From: Drosophila persimilis
Lineage: Eukaryota; Arthropoda; Insecta; Diptera; Drosophilidae
Assembly: GCF_003286085.1 (NCBI RefSeq)
Contig: NW_020825288.1
Span: 14,570,001-14,634,000 of the forward strand
Direction of reading: 5' to 3'
Length of the DNA stretch: 64,000 nt
The notes beneath the pieces were generated by a model. That model saw only the letters and a list, made by a program, of their open reading frames with translations, had not been told where the DNA came from and made no database searches. The translations under genes and the position numbers were made by a program. Positions 46,114 through 54,963 of the stretch are shown here, one piece after another (position 1 is the first letter of the stretch; each line of letters starts with the position of its first letter).

Positions 46114-49100
46114 ATCGCATTCAAGCAAGCCTTGCAGCACGCAACATCGTCAAATGTCGTGAGTGAGCTGGCTGCCTGCAACGTCATTGTCATGAAATGC
46201 ACAAATATATATTGAGTACATGGCGTATACGTAATATTTTCTGGCACCCTCACATGCTCATCATCATCATTGTCATTGTCATCGCCATTGTTATCTCCGA
46301 CTTCCGTCCGGTCCCTTGTCCGTGCAGCTGAGATAATTTTAGAGAGTTTTTGTTTATATTTTTAGTGGAAATTTTAATTATTTCGTCAAGGAGCTGATGC
46401 TGATGTTGAAACGATGATGTTGAAACTGAAGCTTGTGCCACAAGAATAGCATACTTGACGGATATTTTTTTGATATTTATATATATTTGAGAGACGTGGA
46501 AGTGGCCGTGGCCATGGCCCTTACCGCCATGTTATTGTTAAGCCCCATGAAATGAGCACTTAATCAATTTTGGCTCTACTCGTATTTAATTAAATGCAGC
46601 CAGAGAACAATCAGGACAACAAGCGGGAATATTAATCATACGTCATGGTGTCGGCTTTATGAAAAGCTTGCATAAATCTCTGCCGGCAAATGCAGCCTGG
46701 CGTAAAAATTGTAAGCGTGTGAGTGGGTGTTCAAATGTGTGCGTGTGTGTGTGAGCGTGTGTGGATGTATGCGTCCCTCAAATTGTTTCAAATGTGCGCA
46801 ATTTGAACGAAATTGGGAAAGCAACGCCGCACGCAAAAAAGAAAAGGATGAAACGTGCTCGGCTCCCCTTTCCCTTTTGACAAATTCAACCCAACAGCAG
46901 GAGCGTTTGCTTGTGTTTGTGTCTGTATCTGTGTATATATTGTAATAAACTGCCAAAAACGAAAAACCGAACCGAACCGCAGCCAAAGAGAGCGGTAAAA
47001 CAAAAAATGGGATGGAGTACGAGTAAATAGCAGCAGAAACAAATGGCTCGTTTGGCTAACCTTTTCGGTTTTTGCCGCTCTACATTGCTTTTGTTGATAG
47101 AAAAGTTTAAATTGTGTCAATTTTTTGTCGTTTCGTTCCCCTTTTCGGTCAGCACTTGCACCGCGCATTGCCAAAAGTTTCTGGGACCACCCCATGAATT
47201 GCGGGTAAAAACAATTTCAGAAATCAAGACAAGGCCAGCGACGGGATGGCCATCAGCAAAAAGTGTTGAGGATCAAGCCAACAAAGTATATTTTACGAGT
47301 GCGAGGACCAGGGAGAAGTTGCTGCCAGAGAGGAGCTGAAGAGATGGACAAGATGGCAACCTGTCCACCCCGAAGGGATTTATCAACGCCGCGGGTCCAA
47401 CTGGGGATTTCGTTGAAAATCGCGTCTTTACTATTAATTGCCCGGACCTTGGGCTACAATACTTCAGATACGAATTGATGGGGGAGATGGGGCATCACCT
47501 GCCATCTGGTGTCAGCACAGTTTGACAATTTGAACCCATCTCTTCAGCAGGGAATAGTTTTGTGTTCTCTTAACGCCACACCGGGGGCCCCAATGAAGCG
47601 GAAGAGGTTTCTTTTTTCTATCTTGTTGTGTGTTAATCAACATGGAATGACATCGGAGAGTAATAAAATTTGAAAGCAAACACTTTGTTGTGACACGATT
47701 TGTGGCAAATAAGACGAAATATTCCACTTTATTGGAAAACCACATTTACCACTTTTCGCCAAGTGAACGAATTGAAATGTAAAAATAAATTATTTACACA
47801 TTAAGTTCAGTGAGGCCACTGATTCGATTTTATGAAAGGGAAAGCATTTGAGTGGTTTATTGCTGCTTGAAGCCCTCTGATATCTACATATATTAATTGA
47901 ACACTCAAACATCATGGCGGGCTTCAATCAAAGCACACCAATCGATAACCTTTAATACATTAATTCCCCCTTATCTATACTTGTATCCTTAAATACATTA
48001 ATTCTCCCTCATCTGTCTGCGTAATGACTATGGCCGATGACTCTTCTTCCAACTGCTTTACTTATCGATTTATGCATTAATTATGTTTTAATCATTTTCA
48101 ATTGATTGCTTTGTCCAACCGAAAAAGTTTCTGGCAACTTTCACAAGTTCTAAGCTGTCTGCCGAAAACAACTGACGAAAATTGCTTACGAAAATTGGTA
48201 AACTCTTGCCAGAAGTTTCCATCGCTGAAATGCAAATAGTTGTAACTAGTGGGCCAGAGAGCAGTGGCCAGCATAATCCGGTGGCAAACTAATTTGTGGC
48301 CAAAACTATGTGGAGGAACCATGTGAGAGCCGCAGTAGCCAAAGCCACAGACAAAGCCTAAGCCACGTTAATACAATAGAACTAAGAACAGAATCGAGTC
48401 GAGGCTAAAGTTTGGTTCAGTTTCTGGCCAGGGCAAACCGAAAACTTTCCCATTGTTTTACTGGCCCTTAAAATAAAGTCAATTGCCCTAAGGATGGGTG
48501 CACCGTGAGGGCTCCCGTACACAGGATTGCTTAAGTATTCAGACGGACAATTTACGAGCAGCTCTGCTCCCGTGGGACATGTACCGGTTACGTGGCTTCC
48601 AATCCTAGTCTTAGTCCTCCATGTGTGTTTCTCATGTGTGTGTGTGTGTGTGTGTATGTTTGTGTGGCAATACAAATGCCAATAAATGAATTATCGCCCG
48701 ATAAAGTCATTGTCGCCATTAATTATGGCACAGGATGCTTAGTCGAACGGCCTTTTAATAGTTTTTCGCACGCCCCCGACTCCCCACCCAATTAGCTGCA
48801 GTGTCCCAGGAATTGGGCAGTACTACTAATCGCATAAGGGGGGAGGGGTGAATGGGGTGGCGAATTAAGATGAAATATGCCAGGAATGAGTTCTAGTTTT
48901 ATGACAATGTTTGCTGGCAGGATAACGACAGAAGCGTGTGGACCATGAATTTAATGCGTTGCAACAGTTAATGATTTTATTGGCACTTCACTCGACTTGG
49001 CACCGTCGTTGCGGGGATAAGAAGGACAAATAGAAGGGGGAGCTGAAGTGGAAAGAAAAGGAAAGCAAAGAACAGCATCCTCATAAACAGGCAGTGGGGC

Positions 49101-50351
49101 AAGAATTTATGACTCGGCCTCATGAATATTATCAATGTCAAGAGCAAAAACCGCCAACGCAGACGCCAAGTGTCGTCTGGGAATCCTTCATCCTTCATGC
49201 CGTCCGTCGCTGTGGCCATCGTTGTCCTCTCGTCTTCATATTTGTAGCCGTCAAGTTAAAGTCCGCGCTGTGCTAGCCAAGCAGAAATCTGAGTGCACTA
49301 GGGCTGGCCAACGATGGCCGGACGGATGCGGAAGGGACATTGGATAAAGTCGGGGAAGTCGTTCGCTTAGCTTAAATGGCATTTCAATTTGGCACTTTCG
49401 CTCTCGCCCTCCAACGCCTGGCACCGCACTACGCTGGTGCCCATCGCCTGCCGCTGACACTGCTCTTTGTCCCTAATGTCCTTGCCCATTTCCAGACGCT
49501 TCCTCAACACAACACGCACCCAAGCACACTCTCCCACGAAGCACTGTCCTGCCCGAACCAAATGTAAATAAGAGCCTTATTGTTTTTAATTTCTGGCCTT
49601 CTGGCTAATTATACGCTACAATTCACTTAAACCATTTAACTGCTGTTTTCAGATTCGAACAATTTTTGAAACACTTTTTCGGCGAACCGTTTGATAGCGC
49701 GCGCTTATTAAATGGGTTTGAAAGTTCCGATGTAACTGATTCGAACTGCGACCGGATTCGGTAGAGATATTAAATATATACTAATAAGGATATATACATA
49801 TGTATATTTTTATGATAATATATGTACTTGGCGAAAGTATCAATAAGGTTATTTTTGAGGGATATCTCAACCGAAAAGAACGTTTAAAAATTGCGTCGAA
49901 TATCCGACACTGTTTCCGTGTTTTCTTGTCCGCGGCCCGATAAAGATTGGGGCGGCGGTAAGCAGTGGTGCGTTGTTTACGGGCCGGACGGAAAAATTTT
50001 CGATGACAAAAAATTCATCAACAGCCACGATAGGCAGAGCGGGGAAAATCGAACAAACGGAACTGAAACGCAGCCATAGCTAAACTTTTTGCCACCACTA
50101 GACCCCTGTGCATGTCCTTTGTAAAAAACTGAGTTTTGCCCAAAACTCAACCTAGTGTAAAATGGGTATTTATAATTAATAAATTTGATATATATCACAA
50201 AGATTACAAAGTTTGTTTCTAATTATGTATATACAGATATTTAGTTTGGGATATTTAAAAACGATGACACGAAATAAGGTTCAAGAAATTTAAAACTTTT
50301 TTATCGGTTTGAAACCAGCTGGTTTTTTACCTTTTATCGCTTTCATCTGAG

Positions 50352-50590
50352 AAATATACCAAAATATACCGTAAATATACTGACGAATTCAAGTTATATT
50401 ATACATATTCCTCGATTTTTATATTCCGTTGAATATTGCCAGCTAGACAGAACCCTCAGCCATGCCCACGCAATTTTATCCGATTAATGAATCCATTTTC
50501 TACTTGACTGGCTTTTTTTAAATACTGGCATTTATGGGATCTTGCCTAAAAAGTTCAGCGAAAAAGGTCAAACAAAATCAAACGTAAGAG
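50352..50590 (+). repeat. Dispersed repeat, copy A
   Basis: A member of a non-coding family present several times here. It has a leading AATATACC-type AT-rich part, then ATATTCCGTTGAATATTGCC, CAGCCATGCCCACGCAATTT, TATCCGATTAATGAATC, TTTTCTACTTGACTGGCTT, ATGGGATCTTGCCTAAAAA and AACGTAAG. Copies B (52845) and C (53800) share this order. The family is not coding and I cannot assign its class; the copies look like a short non-autonomous element of an obscura-type genome. Confidence 0.7.
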
Positions 50591-50617
50591 AAAAATTGTT
50601 TCTATTTCTAAATTTAG

Positions 50618-50695
50618 ATATTCCCTTGAATAATGCTCACTAGCTAAAACCATTAGCTCTGTCTCATTTCTATAATATTCCCCATTTCCCCATTA
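50618..50695 (+). repeat. Dispersed repeat, partial copy D
   Basis: Starts ATATTCCCTTGAATAATGCT and AGCTAAAACCATTAGCTCTG, like copy B at 52851, then passes to CTATAATATTCCCCATTTCC, which resembles the E/F type at 53330. It therefore links the two halves of the family. Confidence 0.6.
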
Positions 50696-51034
50696 ATAAG
50701 TGGCGTCGCAGATTGAAGCTTACCGGAAGGACTTTGGTTCCATTCCTTGACTGAGAACGATTAACCAATTGTGAGTCAAGGGGTATTTTAATATTCCACC
50801 GAAAATAATTTATTGTTGTTTTTTGAGTTTAGAGGGAAGATGGTATCTACAGAAGAATTTACAATCGTTAATATTTTCCGCCATATACCCCAAGTAGTAC
50901 AAATATTTAGATAGAGGGGGCTTAAGTGGGCTAAGTTCGATTTTACATTTTATCGATAAGTCCGCAGCTGATTTTCCAAACAAAATAAATAAATAATCTT
51001 TTCAGACAAAAAGCCGCGCACCTACACTGAAAAC

Positions 51035-52111
51035 ATGGCCCACTACAAGGGTGCCGCTAGCGAGGCGGGGCGAGCCGCCCAACTGATGAAGAAGCGCGAG
51101 ATACAACAGCAGGAGATCGAGTTCCGCAAGAAGAAAATCGAGGAGGAGCTGAAGCTGGAGAAGATTGAGAACAAGTTCGCCACGCACTACGATGCCGTGG
51201 AGCAGCAGCTCAAGACCTCGACCATCGGTCTGGTCACGTTGGATGAGATGAAAGCAAAGCAGGAGGACATAGTACGCGAAAGGGAGAAAAAACTGGCACA
51301 AAAGAAAGACGAGAAGGACCGTGAGAAACAGCGAGCACTGGAAGCCATTCAGGCCGAGAAGAACAAGCAGAAGCGACAGATTCAGGCCTTATCTTTCAAT
51401 CTAGCCGATGAAGACGAAGACGATGAGGAGGCCGACGACGACCACCAGGCAAGCGACAAGGAAGAGGAGGACAAGCCGAAGGCGGCCAAGTGGACAGAGA
51501 TGCAAGACGAGATCGTGCCCATCAAAAAGAAGAAAATCTGTAAAAATCCCGATGTGGACACCTCATTCCTGCCAGATCGTGAACGCGAGGAGCAGGAGAA
51601 TCGACTGCGCGAGACCCTGCGCCAGGAGTGGGTAATGCAGCAAGCCGAGCTCAAAGACGAGGACATCTCGATCACATTCAGCTACTGGGACGGCTCCGGA
51701 CACCGTCGCAATGTGCAAATGAAGAAGGGCAACTCCATCTACCAGTTTCTGCAGAAATGTCTGGAGCTGCTGCGCAAAGAGTTCATCGAGCTAAAGACGG
51801 TCATGGCCGACCAGCTAATGTACGTCAAGGAGGATCTAATACTGCCCCACCACTACTCCTTCTACGACTTTATCGTGACGAAGGCTCGCGGCAAATCCGG
51901 ACCTCTGTTCCAGTTCGATGTCCATGACGATGTGCGCATGATAAGTGATGCCTCCGTGGAAAAGGAGGAGTCCCATGCCGGCAAGGTGCTACTCCGCTCC
52001 TGGTACGAGCGCAACAAACATATATTCCCAGCCAGCCGCTGGGAACCGTACGATCCCACCAAATCATACGACAAGTACACGATCAAGGACAAAGACAAGG
52101 CTAAAAAGTAA
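51035..52111 (+). CDS. FAM50/XAP5 family protein
   Basis: FAM50 proteins are nuclear and conserved from plants to man; human FAM50A is linked to spliceosome function. The fly orthologue is, as I recall, CG12259. The intronless coding region gives 358 residues. The N terminus [20 protein letters not shown] is diagnostic, followed by a long charged coiled coil (residues 20-125), an acidic stretch (about 130-150), a basic nuclear-signal-like KKKKICKN (about 167), then the XAP5 domain: [67 protein letters not shown] and [10 protein letters not shown] near the C terminus. A TTTTCAG acceptor at 50999-51005 suggests a 5' UTR intron ending 29 nt before the ATG. The gene sits between dispersed-repeat copies. 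Confidence 0.96.
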   Translation: MAHYKGAASEAGRAAQLMKKREIQQQEIEFRKKKIEEELKLEKIENKFATHYDAVEQQLKTSTIGLVTLDEMKAKQEDIVREREKKLAQKKDEKDREKQRALEAIQAEKNKQKRQIQALSFNLADEDEDDEEADDDHQASDKEEEDKPKAAKWTEMQDEIVPIKKKKICKNPDVDTSFLPDREREEQENRLRETLRQEWVMQQAELKDEDISITFSYWDGSGHRRNVQMKKGNSIYQFLQKCLELLRKEFIELKTVMADQLMYVKEDLILPHHYSFYDFIVTKARGKSGPLFQFDVHDDVRMISDASVEKEESHAGKVLLRSWYERNKHIFPASRWEPYDPTKSYDKYTIKDKDKAKK

Positions 52112-52132
52112 TGTTAATCTTATATTTACTCA

Positions 52133-52138
52133 AATAAA
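52133..52138 (+). terminator. Poly(A) signal of FAM50 gene
   Basis: AATAAA 21 bases after the TAA stop, with an overlapping second AATA; a canonical position for a short 3' UTR. Confidence 0.6.
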
Positions 52139-52239
52139 TATTCAACCATTCACCAGGCTCGATCTGTAATCATGTGTTTGAATTTCGATGAGCTATGCCT
52201 GCATTGAGTATCCTGAGTTGCGGCTACGTTTGCAGACGC

Positions 52240-52750
52240 CTCGCCTTCATGGCGAGTTCGCCCAAAAAGCTAAAAGAGGCAAGGTTTTAGAACACAGCTG
52301 AATAGGAGAGAGAGCTATACCTGGGCACGGATATTCTTGCCGGACACCGGCAGCGGCACATTCGGGCAGTCTGTCATAGTTTGGGGGTTGCAGGCACGTC
52401 CTTGGCGACATCTGCGTGATTGGCCAGGGCAGCGCCGGCTCCACCGAAACCAGGCACAACATTGACTGATCGGCTTGCTTTAGGGCGATGGTGCCTGGCC
52501 AGTTTCAGGCCGATTTGCTCTTGTGCCACCTACTTGTTGATGAACAGTCCGAGCCCTTCCGGGGTGGTCTGGGGGGCTGAGGCAGGGCGGAGTAGTGGGC
52601 CCCAACTTCGGCAAAGGGCGCCGCCGGTCTTTTTGGCTTCGCAACTGCAGACTCTGTGGCTCAACTTTAACTGTAAATGCGAAGAATGTGGAAAGCACGG
52701 AGTAGCCGTGGAACAGCGGTTGTTTTTGGGGAGTGCCCTGTGACATCATG
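52240..52750 (-). pseudogene. Degraded gene-like fragment, copy 1
   Basis: On the minus strand, MSQGTPQKQPLFHGYSVLST is open from near 52746. A frame change then leads into KPKRPAAPFAEVGAHYSALP, followed by GLFINK and a stop, and later NVPLPVSGKNIRAQ next to a GTATAG donor. The pieces look like a real protein broken by stops and shifts. The section 52573-52626 is about 85% identical to 53695-53748. I do not recognise the parent gene. Confidence 0.4.
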
Positions 52751-52844
52751 ACTTACAGAAGCCACTGTAGGCAGACGCACAAGGCACTTTTGCTCATACA
52801 ACAGTAGCATAAACAAACGAGTACCGTTCCAATTGCTCAATTTC

Positions 52845-53030
52845 TTTATTCCGTTGAATAATGCTGCCTAACTAAAACCATTAGCTCTGCCCACATAATT
52901 TTATCGGATTAATGAATCAATTTTCTACCTGATTGACTACTTTGAAGTACTCTCTTTTATTGTGTAGTGTATAAAACAAGGTTTAGGCAAAAAAGGTCAG
53001 CAAAAAAACAGTGGCAACGTAAGTGAGTAT
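52845..53030 (+). repeat. Dispersed repeat, copy B
   Basis: Reads TATTCCGTTGAATAATGCTG, AACCATTAGCTCTGCCCACA, TTATCGGATTAATGAATC, TTTTCTACCTGATTGACTA and ends GCAACGTAAGTGAG. It is collinear with copies A and C but lacks the leading AATATACC part. Confidence 0.7.
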
Positions 53031-53289
53031 GGAGTGTCACGTCAACCGGAGTTTGAGTTCAGCTATACCCTATTTCGTCAATATATATGAAGAAACTGTT
53101 TTTCCAAGCTGTTTAAAAACGCAATTAATATAGAAATGATCTCAGATTGTTATGTTGTGGACATATTAATGCATATTATTAGGGTCTTGTAAATATATCT
53201 CGATCTCGATACCCATTCTTGGTTTCTGTAAGACCAAAACCTTCATAATATCTTTGAAATACCTTTAAAACAGAAACTGACTAGTTTTG

Positions 53290-53480
53290 GCCTATATTGG
53301 TGCATTAGATGACAAACATTCTCTCAGTTCCATAATATCCATTTCCCAGGGTATGCAAAATGTTGCTCAATCCGCGCCATGTTGGGGAATAATGCTGCTC
53401 GATTTCACGGCACATGAGTCTGGCCCATACAAATTGAATGTTGCCAGCAACATAAGACGTAAGAAAACGTAAGTGAGGAT
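53290..53480 (+). repeat. Dispersed repeat, copy E
   Basis: The part 53309-53374 matches the reverse complement of 63909-63974 with two mismatches in 66 bp. It ends in AAACGTAAGTGAGGATTG, the same tail as copy B. The middle (TTGGGGAATAATGCTGC) resembles the head of copy B. Confidence 0.65.
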
Positions 53481-53565
53481 TGTGGCGAGGAAAAGTCCCA
53501 AAAAAGTCCCACCAAACTTGAGCGCCAAATAGAAATTGTTTGAATGTGAATCATCGATGTTTTTC

Positions 53566-53787
53566 TCAAACATCGATGTTTTTAGATTTCATTCGATTTA
53601 CAATTGAAGAATCTTTTAGGACATTTACACTATGTTTGAAAATCTGCCCCTCAAATCCAATTGAGGTGGCAGTGCTTCGATAAGTCTTGACGAGGGGCTG
53701 TGGCTGGGCGGGGTAGTAGGCCTCAGCTGCGGCAAAGGGCGCCGCTGGTGGTGGCAGTTCCTCGATAGCACAATATTTTGATGACAT
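53566..53787 (-). pseudogene. Gene-like fragment, copy 2
   Basis: A 73-codon ORF starting MSSKYCAIEELPPPAAPF, with AEAYYPAQPQPLVKTYRS. Its first third aligns with the fragment at 52573-52626 (PAAPFA..., PQP). The rest (FEGQIFKHSVNVLKDSS) has no counterpart I can find. It could be a young small gene, but the nearby broken relative and repeat-rich setting make a remnant more likely. Confidence 0.35.
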
Positions 53788-53799
53788 TTTGACATTTTT

Positions 53800-54040
53800 T
53801 AAATATACCGAAAAATACCGAAAAGTACTCGAAATATTCTTTGTTTTTTGATATTCCGTGGAGTATTACTAGCTATATAGAACATTTAGCCGTGCCCACA
53901 TCATTTTATCCGATTAGTAAATCAATTTTCTATAGACTGGCTTATTCAAAATACTTTCTTTTATTGGATCTTGCTTAAAAAAAAGGTTTTAGCGAAATAG
54001 ATTGTTGAAATTGACAAAATATACCATTATATACCGAAAT
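53800..54040 (+). repeat. Dispersed repeat, copy C
   Basis: AATATACC/AATACC-rich lead, GATATTCCGTGGAGTATTAC, CGTGCCCACATCATTTTATC, CGATTAGTAAATCAATTTTC, ACTGGCTTATTC and TTATTGGATCTTGCTTAAA, then a second TATACC-rich part (54018-54038). It is the most complete copy in the window. Confidence 0.7.
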
Positions 54041-54209
54041 TTAAAAAATGCGCTGCTCAACACTGACTTCACAGCTGATTTAACAGGCGTTGACGTTATC
54101 AAAAAAGATTAAGTTTAAATAAATATGCTGGCGACCAGACGAAGTATTTTGTTTTGAGGCTTTGCCGAGTGGACGACCAGCAAACATCAGCGTAAAAAGC
54201 TTTGGCCGG

Positions 54210-54870
54210 GTAAGAGCTCGAGTTGCTACGGTGGCTGCGGGTGAATAATACACAATAGTAATTGCTGTTGCAATTATTCTCCGCTCCTAATCAAGAAATG
54301 TAATGTGTGTGTTTGGGCTTGTGGGGGTGGTGTTGTGCCATGTGCCAATATAATCAAAACAACAACAAAAATTCACTATTTACGACGTTAGCAAAAGATC
54401 CAAACGGGAAAAGGTTACGAAGCGCTGAACAAAAGTGAGCGGGAATTGCGTTAAAAACTTGTTTTATGATGCAAACAATTTTCTCTCTCACTTCGCGTGC
54501 GTAGTACTCAAACAATACAGTGAAACATGCTTGGTGTGGAATTTTAATAGACAGTGGTCGACAGAAAATATGTTGCATTCTTTATGAGCATGCAACGACA
54601 GCCTGAAGTGAAGTGGAGTGTAGTGCAGGTGACCGCTGTTGTCCGTTTACGCTTTTCATCCGTCAGCGGATTCTTTGTCGGGCTGGGGTTGGGGTTGGGG
54701 TTGGTTTTGCAAGTGTTTTGGATTTATTATGATTATGAAGCTCGATAAGATTGGGCTCTGTATAATTAACAGCCTGTTGATGTGTTGCTGTTCTTTTTTT
54801 GTGTTTGGTTGGCGGTGGCATTAATCGTGCAATTATTTATGGCTTAATTGTGTTTATTTTTTTCTTACAG
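54210..54870 (+). other. Predicted 5' UTR intron of NAGK
   Basis: Donor GGCCGG|GTAAGA at 54209/54210 and acceptor TTTTTTTCTTACAG ending at 54870 frame a 661-nt intron. The second 5' UTR exon would start at 54871 and carry the ATG at 54964. The intron holds a GGGGTT array at 54685-54704. Prediction only. Confidence 0.5.
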
Positions 54871-54963
54871 GATTTGTGTGTGCGCTGATAAACAATTCAT
54901 CTGAACAAACAACCATTCAATTCCGGTTGGGAATACATTACGGCCAAGCAACTAACATTTAAA

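Larger units (their letters stand above)
36018..50330. other. 14-kb stretch without recognisable genes (wake 5' region)
   Basis: Short ORFs here are rich in simple-sequence residues and show no homology I recognise. The region probably includes wake 5' UTR exons, upstream promoter and regulatory DNA, then intergenic sequence before FAM50. It has an unusual density of microsatellites: CA at 37545-37569, GACA at 37576-37600, GGAGCT at 37777-37810, CA at 41141-41155 and 41173-41190, CACT at 41261-41288, GCAG at 43562-43590, CCAG at 43991-44013, CAG near 44444-44478, C14 at 44766-44779, CA at 46080-46108 and GT at 48636-48655. A short ORF at 49891-50079 (GKQWCVVYGPDGKIFDD) is unexplained. Confidence 0.5.

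Noticed and set aside
49891-50079. 62-aa ORF with GKQWCVVYGPDGKIFDD
   Set aside because: Suggestive composition but no recognised domain, start context or splice partner; kept only as a note.
36018-50330. tRNA, rRNA or microRNA genes
   Set aside because: I could not find tRNA box A/B pairs or a convincing hairpin by eye; a covariance-model search would be needed.
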